NCBI RefSeq assembly: GCF_002557795.1 | Contig: NZ_CP023777.1 | Location: 1,054,001 to 1,118,000 of the forward strand | Direction: 5' to 3' | DNA: 64,000 nt | DNA from: Chitinophaga caeni | GTDB lineage: Bacteria > Bacteroidota > Bacteroidia > Chitinophagales > Chitinophagaceae | Shown here: one piece after another, positions 34,899 to 45,307 of the stretch | Layout: every line of letters begins with the position of its first letter | Numbering within the stretch: the stretch's first letter is position 1 | Program-made: the position numbers and the translations under genes | Notes under the pieces: generated by a model | Told to the model about the DNA's origin: nothing | The model's input: the letters and a program-made list of their open reading frames with translations, nothing else | The model's database searches: none

Positions 34899-37358
34899 TT
34901 ATAATTGAGAGACCACTATCTCCTTATTCAAGTTATCAAAGACCACTACTTTTACCTGGCAATGCGGCGCAACATTAAATCCGCCTGTTGGATCGAATTT
35001 TGAAATAGGGTTTAAGAAAGCAATCTGTTGAGGCGCCAATTTCATTTTTTTACCATCAACATTTATCCCGTCCAGGCTTTGATCAAAACCATGTAATACC
35101 AATGCAACGTGTTTAAAATTGCTTGAATATTCTCCTGAAACAGTTCCAAATTTAATTTCATCGGCAGCTGGATCATACTTTATTTCCCTTTTATAGAAAA
35201 CGCCATTTTCATAATCATACGTATTCCCATCGTCTTCATAATACACGAACGTATTTGCTTCCGTCCCTTTGTAAACATGTACCACCAGCGTGTCGGTCGG
35301 CTGTTCAGCAGTGTTTTGTATCAATGATTGCATCGGGATAATACTGGAACCTTTTACATATACCGGGAGCTGGTGATAATTTAATGGAATTATTTTCTCT
35401 GTATCACCATTTTCCGGGGCATCTGTATAAAAATTGTACCAGGTACCTACAGGAAAATATACGCTGCCGTAATCCTTACCACTTTCAAATGGCATGATCA
35501 AAAATGCATGGCCGTACTCGTATTCATTTTGATAACGGGTATCGTATATTTTTGATTCATGTGGCTGATCGATTGCCAAGCTACGCATGACCGGCATTCC
35601 GTCTTGCGTAGATTCGTACATACTGCTATACAGGTATGGCAACAATCGGTAGCGGAGATTAATATAATTCCGGTTTACTTCCAAGGATTCCTCCCCGTAA
35701 GCCCAAGGTTCACTGGACTTAGTATTAACTCCCGTATGGTTACGGAAATAAGGGATGAAGGCACCTATCTGCATCCATCTTGTATATAAACCTACACTCG
35801 GATTTCCTGTAAATCCCCCTACATCCATACCGGTAAAGCTTACACCGCTCATTCCCAAGCTATTCATCAAACGTATCCCTAACAACATATGATCATCTTC
35901 AGCGCGATTATCCCCGGTCCATAAAGCTGCATAACGTTGTAGCCCTGCATAACCAGCGCGGGTCAGGATAAAAGGACGGGTTTTCATAGCGGCGCGGGTT
36001 CCCTCATAGCTTGCTTTAATCATATTGAGCCCATAAATATTGTGAGCTTGCTGGTGCGTAGTTTTCTTTCCTTCAAAATCAAATAAAACGTTGTTGGGCA
36101 TGGTTTGTCCCCAGGTGGCGATCTCGTTCATATCATTCCAAAAACCGCATATACCTTCGTTCACGAAGCGTTTCATTTGTTCTTTCCACCAATCACGGCC
36201 TTTTTCGCCAGTAAAATCGGGGAAGTGGCACCAGCCCGGCCAAACTTGACCTGTATAATATTGCCCGTCGGAGTACTTAATAAAAATATCCTCTTTCTTA
36301 CCACTTTCATAAGCCGGGTAACCCGCTTCCACTTTAATTCCCGGATCTACGATCAGGGTTGTTTTAAAACCCATGTCTTTTAACTTTCGTACCATGGCTG
36401 CCGGATCAGGGAAACGCTCTTTATTCCATGTAAAAAGTTTATATGCATCCATATAATGGATATCCAGCGTGATGCCATCGGCCGGGATATGTTTTTCCCT
36501 TAATGTTTGTGCAATTCGCAACACTTCCGTATCAGGATAATAACTATACCTGTTCTGCTGGTATCCTAAGCTCCAAAGTGGCGGCATATGCATCCTTCCG
36601 GTTAAATCAGTATAACTCTTGATGATCCCTGGCATATTTGCATGGTAGATAAAATAATAATTCATTTCTCCTCCCAACGCACCGAAACTTGAAAAACGGT
36701 TATTGCTAGCGCCGAAATTAAATGTGCTCCGGTAACTATTGTCGAAGAAGACTCCATAATTCAAGCCATGATGAATGCCTATATAAAAAGGGATAGTCGA
36801 ATACAGCGGATCTTGCGAAGTTGAATAACCGAATACATCTGAGTTCCAGTTTACATAAGCATTCCCGGTTCTATCCAGGTTACCCGTTTTCTCTCCCAAG
36901 CCTAAAAAACGTTCCCCTTCTTGCATCTTTTTGTAAGTAGTTACCTCGGTACCGATCCAACTGGTGGTAAGCCCCTTTTCATCTTGGTTTATCACCTCGC
37001 CGGATAGTGTATAAAAAGTAATGGAATACGGCTTCTTTTGAATAACAACCTTTAACGAGTCCGTTAGTATTTGCAGGTTAACATCGTCTTGGCTGACCTT
37101 CACATTTCCGGGTTTGGGTTTGGCAATTACGGCATATGAAAAATCGCTCCCCAGTTGCTGTTGATCCATCCTAACCCTCACGATATTGGGACTATAAACT
37201 GAAATATTTATGAAAGCATTTTCAGTACGAATATCTATCGAACTTTCTTTCACTGAGACCCCGGTTACATCACCTGTATTTTTAACTACCTGCTGCGCCT
37301 TGGTAACAGGAGCTAGCAAACAAAGTCCTATCAAACAATAAAAAAATTGATACTTCAT
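34899..37358 (-). CDS. Glycoside hydrolase family 31 (alpha-glucosidase type)
   Basis: An 819-residue exported enzyme. The ATG at 37358 begins a signal peptide (MKYQFFYCLIGLCLL, ending near KAQ). The GH31 nucleophile lies in WNDMNEIATW near residue 408, the acid/base Asp in TGDNRAEDD near 476. An N-terminal beta-sandwich and a C-terminal beta-sheet part flank the barrel, the usual architecture. GH31 enzymes cut alpha-glucosides or alpha-xylosides; the acting specificity cannot be read. It follows susD after a hairpin, so it is probably in the same operon. Confidence 0.93.
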   Translation of the reverse strand: MKYQFFYCLIGLCLLAPVTKAQQVVKNTGDVTGVSVKESSIDIRTENAFINISVYSPNIVRVRMDQQQLGSDFSYAVIAKPKPGNVKVSQDDVNLQILTDSLKVVIQKKPYSITFYTLSGEVINQDEKGLTTSWIGTEVTTYKKMQEGERFLGLGEKTGNLDRTGNAYVNWNSDVFGYSTSQDPLYSTIPFYIGIHHGLNYGVFFDNSYRSTFNFGASNNRFSSFGALGGEMNYYFIYHANMPGIIKSYTDLTGRMHMPPLWSLGYQQNRYSYYPDTEVLRIAQTLREKHIPADGITLDIHYMDAYKLFTWNKERFPDPAAMVRKLKDMGFKTTLIVDPGIKVEAGYPAYESGKKEDIFIKYSDGQYYTGQVWPGWCHFPDFTGEKGRDWWKEQMKRFVNEGICGFWNDMNEIATWGQTMPNNVLFDFEGKKTTHQQAHNIYGLNMIKASYEGTRAAMKTRPFILTRAGYAGLQRYAALWTGDNRAEDDHMLLGIRLMNSLGMSGVSFTGMDVGGFTGNPSVGLYTRWMQIGAFIPYFRNHTGVNTKSSEPWAYGEESLEVNRNYINLRYRLLPYLYSSMYESTQDGMPVMRSLAIDQPHESKIYDTRYQNEYEYGHAFLIMPFESGKDYGSVYFPVGTWYNFYTDAPENGDTEKIIPLNYHQLPVYVKGSSIIPMQSLIQNTAEQPTDTLVVHVYKGTEANTFVYYEDDGNTYDYENGVFYKREIKYDPAADEIKFGTVSGEYSSNFKHVALVLHGFDQSLDGINVDGKKMKLAPQQIAFLNPISKFDPTGGFNVAPHCQVKVVVFDNLNKEIVVSQL

Positions 37359-37432
37359 ACGAATTTGTTGATTTTGAACATGCAATAAAATCCCTAGCAG
37401 GTCAATTTACATTGCCTGCAAAGTTGTAGGGG

Positions 37433-37469
37433 AAGGGAAAGGCCGCTGTACTGGCACGGCCTTTCCCTT
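37433..37469 (-). promoter_or_regulatory. Intercistronic hairpin between susD and GH31
   Basis: Perfect 13-bp arms AAGGGAAAGGCCG and CGGCCTTTCCCTT with an 11-base loop lie 28-65 bases after the susD stop and 75 bases before the GH31 start. No U-tract follows on the minus strand, so it more likely protects the upstream susCD message from 3' decay than ends it. This could keep susCD more abundant than the GH31 message. Confidence 0.6.
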
Positions 37470-37497
37470 GATCACGATGTTTGTTTACATTTAGAAC

Positions 37498-39042
37498 CTA
37501 ATTAGCGTAGCCCTCGTTTTGATTCAAATTGGGGTTTACAGCTAAATCGTTGTTTGGAATAGGGAAGAGCAAGGCTTTGGGATCATCACTAGGTTTGAGT
37601 TGCCAAGGTTGTAAGAATTTACCGAAACGGATCAGGTCTTGCCTGCGCCATCCTTCCCAGTATAATTCACGCCCCCTTTCATCTAAAATATCATCTAACG
37701 TAACATCCGCGAGCGGGGAAGCATTCCTCTTCACCCTTATATCATTTACGATAGCCAGGGCGCCGGCTTGATTCAAGCGCAACAAAGCTTCCGCCTTCAT
37801 CAACAATACATCGGCGTAACGCAAAAATACATAGTCATTTTCTGCGCTATTACTATTGCTTCCATTAGGTGTAACCATATCCGGTACATATTTTACCACG
37901 CGGATACCTTTCACTTCCAGGTCATTCCCACTTTCGCGTAGCTCCAGGGCTTTTGTAAAGATTAACTTGTTCCCTTTACGATCTTCCAATGCCACGCCAT
38001 CCTTGTTATATTGTTGACCGATCAAGTAACCAACCTTTGTTCCTGTTAGCTCGGTAAAGCCGGGGTAACTTCCACCTAACCTGGTATCAGTAGCCTCGTA
38101 TAAGTCATAGAAATCGCCAACTGTAGCGAAACCGTTCCAGCCGCTAGGCACTTGCGCGTAATGTAAAGTCGGGGCCCAATGGCAGAACACCGCATTACCG
38201 CCGCGGGCGGTACTTAAACCGGGTCCATTTTCCTGCGTGAAGATATTTTCGGTAGAGATAATGTTGTTATTATATGCAAAGTTGTCGAAGTAATTGGTGG
38301 CAAGTGAATATTTGCCGGTACCGATGATCGCATCTGCATATTGTATTACTTTTTCCATATCAGCAGGATCAAAAGTCGGCGCCTGCCGGTTTGAAATAGC
38401 TCCTTTATTCAGGTACAACTTCATCAGCAAAGCCCTTGCTGCATTTTGGCTGGCAGTATATGCAGGTCCTTCCGCAGGCAGATCATTTAATACAGCCTCC
38501 AAATCGCCGATAATAAAGTTCGTTGCTTCATCACCAACCAAAACGTTCGGAGGATTTAACAAGTTCGCATTCGGCTCGCGGAAGGGCACTTGGTTCCAAC
38601 CATCCAATACCGAAAACATAGATAATGCCCGAAGGAACTTTGCTTCCGCTGCCTGTTGCGGTGTTGGATTAAATTCCAGCACGTTAGTAGCATAAAACTG
38701 TAGCTGTAACAAGTTCCTAAATGCATTCCCTATCGATACATGATCCGCATCCCAGGTATGTAGTTTCAAGGCTCTCCAGGCGCCATTATCATCCCAGTCG
38801 CCACCACGGGTAGGAGCCACGGCTTCGTCGGAAGTCATTTCCTGTAATGCCCAGAAATTACTTTGATCCTGGTAAGGTAGTTGCAAGCCATTATATGCAC
38901 GTAGTAATAATGACGGTGCAGTAATCACGGAATCAGCTTCATCTTTCGTGATTGTGGAAGCCAGTTTTTCATCAAGCTTGGTACACGACATAGCCGTTGA
39001 AGCACAAACCGCGGCAGCTATAATAAATTTATTCAACTTCAT
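37498..39042 (-). CDS. susD: SusD/RagB-family glycan-binding lipoprotein
   Basis: A 514-residue protein with a lipoprotein signal and lipobox Cys20 (ASTAMSC). It has the SusD_RagB helical repeats, ending with YADVLLMKAEALLRLNQAG and the last-part motif ELYWEGWRRQDLIRFGKF, a hallmark of the family. It forms the outer-membrane lid over SusC. It lies 26 bases after susC. Confidence 0.93.
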   Translation of the reverse strand: MKLNKFIIAAAVCASTAMSCTKLDEKLASTITKDEADSVITAPSLLLRAYNGLQLPYQDQSNFWALQEMTSDEAVAPTRGGDWDDNGAWRALKLHTWDADHVSIGNAFRNLLQLQFYATNVLEFNPTPQQAAEAKFLRALSMFSVLDGWNQVPFREPNANLLNPPNVLVGDEATNFIIGDLEAVLNDLPAEGPAYTASQNAARALLMKLYLNKGAISNRQAPTFDPADMEKVIQYADAIIGTGKYSLATNYFDNFAYNNNIISTENIFTQENGPGLSTARGGNAVFCHWAPTLHYAQVPSGWNGFATVGDFYDLYEATDTRLGGSYPGFTELTGTKVGYLIGQQYNKDGVALEDRKGNKLIFTKALELRESGNDLEVKGIRVVKYVPDMVTPNGSNSNSAENDYVFLRYADVLLMKAEALLRLNQAGALAIVNDIRVKRNASPLADVTLDDILDERGRELYWEGWRRQDLIRFGKFLQPWQLKPSDDPKALLFPIPNNDLAVNPNLNQNEGYAN

Positions 39043-39068
39043 GATAATACATTTTAGTAGATGGATGA

Positions 39069-42011
39069 TTAAAGTCTAAAGTTTACACCAACCTGTACGG
39101 TTCTAGCTGTTGGATAAGGTCCGTACTCTATACCTAACGAGGTTACTCCATTTAAGCTTTTATCCGTATTTACTTCCGGATCAAAACCACTATATTTAGT
39201 GATAATGAATAGGTTTTGTCCCGTTACGAATATGGATGCATTTTTAAACTTGCTCACATCGCCCAGGTTGTAACTAAGGGTTATATTATCCATCTTCAAG
39301 AAATTACCGTTTTCAAGGTAACGGGAAGATGTTGCGATTGCATTCGATAAGTTTTCACCATTGCCGATCAGCTTCTTAGCTACGTTGGTATTTCCCAGGC
39401 CGTTGATCGGCAATACCGTATTGGCCGTATTATTATATATCTCGTAACCGAAGGCGCCGTGAGCGCTGGCCAGTAATGTCCATTTCTTATAATTCAATTC
39501 CGTATTTATACCGAGCAAAGTTTTAGGATTGGGGTTAGATTTCATAAACAAGGCACCGTCATCGGTGTACATTGAAAGGCCGTCTTTATCGAATCCTTCG
39601 AAGTTGCGAACATAGAAGGTATTCAAAGGATAATCATTCGCGATCCTTTGAACGGAGGCTCCGGTTACACCCTGCCCGTTGATAGCTCCGGTTAACAGTG
39701 GCGCACCGTCATAATTGGTCAATTCATTTTTCAGGAATGTTGCATTTACCCCGACAGCCCAGTTAAAATCATTGCTTTTAACAACTTCTGCCCTAACCAC
39801 GAACTCAACTCCCTTATTGATAATATTAGCCGGTACATTAATCCAGTAAGTACTGGCAGGGGCAGGAAGGATCGTGGGTAAGTTGAATAGCAGGTTAGTG
39901 GTGTTCCTATGGAAATAATCAACGCTACCTGAGATCCTGTAATCCCACAGGTTAAAGTCCAAGCCCACGTTTAATTGCTTGGTACTTTCCCATTTCAGGT
40001 CGGGGTTGGCCACATTGTTCAAGCCGGCAGATCCGCTGTTGGTAGTACCATATTGTTCTTGTGAAGCGCCTGCTGGAAATTCCTGGTTACCGGTAATTCC
40101 CCATCCGGCGCGCAAAGCGAGGTAGTTGAAGAACTGGTTTCCCTTAAGAAATTCTTCATTACTGGTCACCCATTTAGCTGCAAAAGACGGGAAATAACCG
40201 TAGCGGTTGTTTTCACCGAACTTGCTAGAGCCATCTGCACGTAATGTTGCAGTCAATAGATACTTGTCCATCCAGTTAAGGTTCACCCTACCAAATACCG
40301 ACTGTATTTCACTGGTGGGATTCCTGAATGAATTGATCGAGGTATTTACCTGCGGTGCATCTTGTAAAGCATCTATGTAAGCGATGGCATCCGTTGTGAA
40401 TGTGTTGGCAGTTAAACCACGGCCTTTATAATCATATTTTTGATATTCATATCCAACTACTGCACCAAGATGCCAGTTAGGATTTAATTGTTTATTGAAG
40501 TTTAATGTATGGGTAAACAATTGTGCCGTTAACGTATTAGTAGCATAAAAAGCCTGTCCTTTTCCCAAGATACCGGGAATGTTGATAAAAGATGCTAATT
40601 GCGCTTCGCGTTCTCCTACTTGATGGTTGATACTGTAAATAAAACGGTATTCTAAGTTATCGTTGAATTTAAAGTATGGGGAAATGCTTCCCAATATCCC
40701 GTTAATATTTACAACATCATCATTTGCAGCCGACATCGCGGCAGGGTTTACGGCAGAACCATCATCCAAAATATTAAAACTACCGTCTGGATTATATAAA
40801 GCCCTGGTCGGGTTCCATTGCAGCGCCTGCGTAATTAAACTACCGCGAAAACCCGCATCGTTACTAATAGGAGCCAAGTTTTCCGTGGAGTGACTGGCCA
40901 ACAACGAATAATCCAATCCTGCGCGGTTATCTATGAAGTTAAAACGGCCGTTCATATTGGCAGTATATTTCTTAAAGCCGGATTTCTTAACGATCCCTTC
41001 TTGATCTAAATAGCCAAAAGAAGCGCGGTAGCGGCTAGTTTCGTTACCTCCACTTACAGCAACATTGATATTTTGGGTAATACCGGTACGGGTGATTGCA
41101 TCCAAAGCATCTACATCGGCGCCGTAATCACCATTGGTTAAGCTATAATCACTCAAAGCTTTGCGGTACTCCGATGCACTTAACACGTCCAGCTTTTTCA
41201 ACAGGTTACTGAAGCCAACTGAATAATTTACATCTACGGCCGCGGGGCCTGGCACCCCTTGTTTCGTGGTGATCATTACAACCCCATTAGAACCGCGGGA
41301 ACCGTAAATAGCCGTTGCGGAAGCATCCTTTAAAACTTCCATGGACGCAACATCAAAAGAGTTAATAAAGTTTAAAGGGTTCGAATCGGGAGTAGTTCCA
41401 ACGGCGCCAGTAAAGGCAGGCTTGGCAGTACGACCATCAAGGGGAACACCATCTACAACATACAAAGGCTGGTTACCGCTTCTCAAGGAAGAATTACCGC
41501 GGATACGAACCGTGGTAGCACCACCGGGAGCGCCGCTATTGTTGATCACCATCAAGCCGGCCACTTTACCTTGGATCAATTGATCAGGGGCAGCCAACAC
41601 GCCTTTATTAAAATCCTTGGCTTTAACAGATGCAACAGATCCCGTTAGATCTTTCTTACGGGCAGTACCGTAACCTACCACAACTACATCGGAGAGGGTC
41701 GTATTTTCCAATTCCATATTAACCGTTACCTCCGACTTTCCTTTAACATCAACTTCCAATTTTTTGTAGCCTATAAAGGATACAATCAATGTATTGGCAT
41801 TGGCCGGAAGGGTAAGTTTGAACGCACCCTTATCGTCCGTACTGGTGCCGGAGGAAGTACCTTTAATTTGAACGGTGGCACCCGGGATGCCGCCACCATT
41901 TTCGTCGAGCACCTTGCCGGATAGGGTTCGGCTTTGTGCATTGGCTATGCTTGCTAATAAGAGCCAAAGCGAGCAAAACAAAAACGTCTGTAATAATCGA
42001 GTTTTGATCAT
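39069..42011 (-). CDS. susC: SusC/RagA-family TonB-dependent outer-membrane transporter
   Basis: A 980-residue protein (start ATG at 42011; signal peptide ends SIANAQ). An N-terminal carboxypeptidase-regulatory-like domain (LSGKVLDENGGGIPGATVQI) precedes the TonB-box region and plug domain (VVVGYGTARKKDLTGSV; then ASATAIYGSRGSNGVVMITTK with the family signature). The rest is a 22-strand barrel ending in the aromatic-type tail GVNFRL. It imports glycan fragments with SusD. The SusR-like regulator gene lies 681 bases upstream in the same direction. Confidence 0.95.
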   Translation of the reverse strand: MIKTRLLQTFLFCSLWLLLASIANAQSRTLSGKVLDENGGGIPGATVQIKGTSSGTSTDDKGAFKLTLPANANTLIVSFIGYKKLEVDVKGKSEVTVNMELENTTLSDVVVVGYGTARKKDLTGSVASVKAKDFNKGVLAAPDQLIQGKVAGLMVINNSGAPGGATTVRIRGNSSLRSGNQPLYVVDGVPLDGRTAKPAFTGAVGTTPDSNPLNFINSFDVASMEVLKDASATAIYGSRGSNGVVMITTKQGVPGPAAVDVNYSVGFSNLLKKLDVLSASEYRKALSDYSLTNGDYGADVDALDAITRTGITQNINVAVSGGNETSRYRASFGYLDQEGIVKKSGFKKYTANMNGRFNFIDNRAGLDYSLLASHSTENLAPISNDAGFRGSLITQALQWNPTRALYNPDGSFNILDDGSAVNPAAMSAANDDVVNINGILGSISPYFKFNDNLEYRFIYSINHQVGEREAQLASFINIPGILGKGQAFYATNTLTAQLFTHTLNFNKQLNPNWHLGAVVGYEYQKYDYKGRGLTANTFTTDAIAYIDALQDAPQVNTSINSFRNPTSEIQSVFGRVNLNWMDKYLLTATLRADGSSKFGENNRYGYFPSFAAKWVTSNEEFLKGNQFFNYLALRAGWGITGNQEFPAGASQEQYGTTNSGSAGLNNVANPDLKWESTKQLNVGLDFNLWDYRISGSVDYFHRNTTNLLFNLPTILPAPASTYWINVPANIINKGVEFVVRAEVVKSNDFNWAVGVNATFLKNELTNYDGAPLLTGAINGQGVTGASVQRIANDYPLNTFYVRNFEGFDKDGLSMYTDDGALFMKSNPNPKTLLGINTELNYKKWTLLASAHGAFGYEIYNNTANTVLPINGLGNTNVAKKLIGNGENLSNAIATSSRYLENGNFLKMDNITLSYNLGDVSKFKNASIFVTGQNLFIITKYSGFDPEVNTDKSLNGVTSLGIEYGPYPTARTVQVGVNFRL

Positions 42012-42691
42012 AACGCAGATTTTAAAACGTGATTTGGAAACGTGGTGTACATATTTCATACGACCACGGTGGACTCAATTTTTTTAATAATTAATGGAAT
42101 AATGGTAGAAATAGGTTTAGCCCGTTCGGAGGGCTTCATATTTACCATGCGTGGATTTTTTCATCTTTTTTAACTTACGTGGAACAATTACGGACATGGG
42201 TAGCCCTTGCGGGTTTCATATCATTATTGCTAATTCATGGAACTTTTAAACAAAATGCATCGATCAGTTTTGTATCAAGCTTTCGTGATTTTGGTTATTA
42301 CTTCGTTTCTTAATAATTGAAGCAGTATCAAAGAAACTTAGCTTGCAGAAGTTGGCCAACTATTATGAATTTAATATAGAAATTAAAGTAAAAATAGTTC
42401 CACTTATGCCAGTTAAAACATTAATAATCAATCATATAAATTTATATTACATAATTTTATATATGACTGATTTAAGGTTAAATTACCGGTGTTTTTAAGT
42501 GTAAATTGATACAGTTTTACAGGTTTTCGGGTTAAACTTGGTACGGTCATTATATTAGATTTTGGTAATAGAACGGGTTAAAAAATAACGGAACTTGTAA
42601 TAGTTCAACGGGCATTTCAATAAAAATAATAACAATGAATTTAAACAATCTAGTTGAGCAATGCTAGTTAATAAAAAAATTAAAAAAGCAA
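42012..42691. other. Intergenic region upstream of susC
   Basis: No gene seen in about 680 AT-rich bases between the DUF6377 regulator and susC. A short hairpin AGCCC/GGGCT is at about 42118-42134, and a similar TAGCCC...GGGTTTCATAT unit recurs at about 42201-42222. No clear TAnnTTTG box was found on the minus strand, so the susC promoter could not be placed. It probably contains the operator sites of the regulator. Confidence 0.4.
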
Positions 42692-44299
42692 TTAGCGGCT
42701 TTTAATCTGCATGATTTTCTCTTCAAAGAGATCGTTGGACACGAGCGATTTATTTTTGATCTTGGTTTTATAAGTGTAGATGGTATTCACCGCGTATTCT
42801 AAAATCTCAGCTATTTTTTCATTATCAGCAATTCCGAGGCGGATGAGGGCAAAGATCCTAAGATCCGTATTTAGCAATTCATTATCCTTTAGCTTAACCT
42901 GGTCTTCTTCATGAAAGAGAGCGTTAAAGTCCTGCACGAAGTTGGGAAAAATTTTTAAAAAGATGCGGTCAAAGTTTTTGAATAACTCTTCGCGTTCCTG
43001 TTTAATGTTAATATTATTTACGATGAAAAGCGCTTCAGCATGCTTTTTTTCTGTTAACTTTTGCTCCAGTTGCTTTTTAAACTTTTCAATTTTATGGATA
43101 TAAGCGGAATTAGTGTGAAAACAGTAGCCGACATACTCGTCTTTAATCTTATTAGCTTCCAGCAATTGGCTATTGATCCGCTGTTGCTCTTGATGGGAGG
43201 CCATGAGCTGATTGCGGGTAGCCTTCAGTTTTTCATTCTGTTTAAAGATGATTATTGCAAGGATGATTAATGCAATTAATAACGAGGTGGCAATCACCGA
43301 ATATATCACGAACTTTTGCTTCTGCGACTCCACGATATTCAACTTCTCACCCTCGATGATCGGTAAAATTGAGCTCACCTGTACCTTCCTTTGGCGGGCT
43401 CCATAAAAAGTGGCGTCGCTAATGGCATATTCTACGCAGGTAGAGGCCATTTTTACATTTCCCCTTTTAAAAAGAAGCTCCGAAAGATTAAAGATGGCAG
43501 TTGTTTCCTTGGTAGAAGATTTTATATCGGCCATCGCGGCTTGTGCCAAAAGCACGATAGCTTCATCAACCCGGCCCATTTTTATATATATGGTGCTTAA
43601 CGAAGATGTGGCGATAGCCCTCTCGTGCCAAGTCAAGTCTCTTCTATCTGCCGTTAACTTAAATTGCTCACTTGCCTTTTCTTCATCATTCGATTTCCAA
43701 TATTTCAACCCGCGGTAATAACCATATTCAAACGAATCTTCTTTACAGTTTTGAATGGCAGAATCAATGTAATAATTACCCTTATTGATATATTGCGGTG
43801 CGTAGTAACGATCGGAGCAGTAATCGGCCAAATCGTAGTAAGAGCGAGCTTTTACATAATAATACATCGATTTATCGGCAGCTGGAATATATTGCGTGCG
43901 GATTTTATCTAAGCAATCGATTGTTTCGTTGAACATGCCGGAGCTCAACAACACGAAGGCCAACTTGATATTAGCAGTGGCGAGCTTAGCAGGATCATCC
44001 ATCTCTTGTGCGATCTGACGCATTTTTTGTGCATATACGAAAGCAGAATCGTATTTAAACACCTTGAAGGATTCCCATAAGCGGGAAGATAATTCGAAAC
44101 GGGTTTCAAGTTCGGTAGCAGCCGTATGAACCAATCGATCCCTTAACTGCGCTATTTCTTTGCGCCTGTTCATGTCATATTTACCAGCCTCTTGGATAGT
44201 TATTTGTAAATCCGCCAGGGCTTGGGCAATAGGATTTTGTGCTAATAGGTTCGCGGTTGAAATCAGCACCCAAAACAAGCAAGTAATTAAATGCTTCAT
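42692..44299 (-). CDS. SusR-like membrane regulator (DUF6377, TPR)
   Basis: A 535-residue protein. The signal peptide (residues 1-20) is followed by TPR-like helical repeats (about 25-325) in the periplasm, one membrane helix (SVIATSLLIALIILAIIIF, about 340-358), a coiled-coil linker and a C-terminal DUF6377 domain with a helix-turn-helix-like end (ADNEKIAEILEYAVNTIYTY). This layout and length resemble SusR of Bacteroides, which senses oligosaccharide and activates sus genes. It probably activates the SusC-D-GH31 operon downstream. Confidence 0.85.
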   Translation of the reverse strand: MKHLITCLFWVLISTANLLAQNPIAQALADLQITIQEAGKYDMNRRKEIAQLRDRLVHTAATELETRFELSSRLWESFKVFKYDSAFVYAQKMRQIAQEMDDPAKLATANIKLAFVLLSSGMFNETIDCLDKIRTQYIPAADKSMYYYVKARSYYDLADYCSDRYYAPQYINKGNYYIDSAIQNCKEDSFEYGYYRGLKYWKSNDEEKASEQFKLTADRRDLTWHERAIATSSLSTIYIKMGRVDEAIVLLAQAAMADIKSSTKETTAIFNLSELLFKRGNVKMASTCVEYAISDATFYGARQRKVQVSSILPIIEGEKLNIVESQKQKFVIYSVIATSLLIALIILAIIIFKQNEKLKATRNQLMASHQEQQRINSQLLEANKIKDEYVGYCFHTNSAYIHKIEKFKKQLEQKLTEKKHAEALFIVNNINIKQEREELFKNFDRIFLKIFPNFVQDFNALFHEEDQVKLKDNELLNTDLRIFALIRLGIADNEKIAEILEYAVNTIYTYKTKIKNKSLVSNDLFEEKIMQIKSR

Positions 44300-44953
44300 A
44301 AACGATCGATGAAAGATGGCATTGTTCCTACTGCATTATACGACAATCTTTTATTTGCTGCATATTTTTTTGAAAATAATAACTGTTATGACAATTAATC
44401 GTTTGCGCAAAAAAAAGAAGCACCCCCAGGTACAAAACCTGCGAGGTGCTCTCATTTTGACTACTATGGCTGTTCTTACCATTTAAAAAATCATAAAAAC
44501 AACGACATGGTCTCGCCTTCAGTAGAACGTTTAACTAAAGCTCTTTTTATTATAAAATAATGTGTATTGGAAAACTCTATAACCAAATTACCCTAAAGAA
44601 GCATTTCTTTAAGAAACATAGGGTAGCGTAAACTATGACAAACAAAGTGCTTGACCCGCCTACTAGAACGGGTAGTTGTAAGGTGTTTCATATTCAAAGG
44701 TGTATTCGGTTGCTCGTTGCTCCCGTTTCCGGTCACTAACGACATTTCATAGGTATTGTATCAGGACAAAACAAATATAATCATTTATTTTAATTTATAA
44801 TATTTTATTTTATGATTGCGCAAGACATTCTTATACATAACACATTCATTGTCAATTATATAATATCATTTAACTAGAAAAGAATGGGTAGGGAATTATT
44901 TTATATACGAAGAGATGGTAAAAGGAACAGAAATAATTTTATTGCTATCGACT
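44300..44953. other. Intergenic region with structured AT-rich sequence
   Basis: No protein gene could be supported in this stretch. On the minus strand it holds a GAAA-capped imperfect hairpin at 44714-44742, a structured pair TACCCT/AGGGTA with inner AAAGAA/TTCTTT at about 44588-44625, and an intrinsic terminator at 44409-44450. This is compatible with a small RNA on the minus strand, but no promoter was located. Confidence 0.35.
44409..44450 (-). terminator. Strong intrinsic terminator without an assigned gene
   Basis: The hairpin AGCACC (44419-44424) and GGTGCT (44445-44450) with inner CAGG/CCTG pairing is followed on the minus strand by TC and then TTTTTTTT. No minus-strand protein gene ends before it within 500 bases. 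Confidence 0.75.
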
Positions 44954-45235
44954 TTAATAAGCCACCCCGGTGCTGATTGTTTTCATGCCGCTAATTTTAA
45001 TTTCGTTATTGATCAGTTCTTCTTCAATATCGTAATCATCTTGTAAGCCTAACCAAAACTTAGCGGAATTTCCAATGTACTTGCTCAACCTTAATGCGGT
45101 ATCGGTGGTGATACCTCTCTTTCCTTTCATAATTTGTGAAATCCTCGTTTGCGAGATGTATGTTTCCTTTGCAAGCCTATAAGCTGATCGTTAAGGCATA
45201 TTTATTGATGCCCATTCATTAATATCTTAGCAATA
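44954..45235 (-). pseudogene. HigA/VapI-type antitoxin, frameshifted
   Basis: The minus strand encodes MGINKYALTIS, then in another frame AYRLAKETYISQTRISQIM followed by KGKRGITTDTALRLSKYIG and NSAKFWLGLQDDYDIEEEL to a stop at 44954. This is the HTH region of HigA antitoxins (RISQIMKGKRGIT, ALRLSKYFGNSAKFW). The frames change near 45184 (a two-base loss from AGCGCT to AGCT would explain it), and the N-terminus is further disrupted. No HigB toxin gene is next to it, so it is a relic of a toxin-antitoxin pair. Confidence 0.75.
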
Positions 45236-45307
45236 TTTGTAAGAATTCTTTTGTTTAGGCACAGGTTTACTGAAACGAGATGTAGTAAAAATGTATGTTA
45301 GCATATT

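Noticed and set aside
44593..44693. A 33-codon minus-strand ORF (MKHLTTTRSSRRVKH...)
   Set aside because: Basic and short without a promoter or conserved pattern; treated as unassigned.
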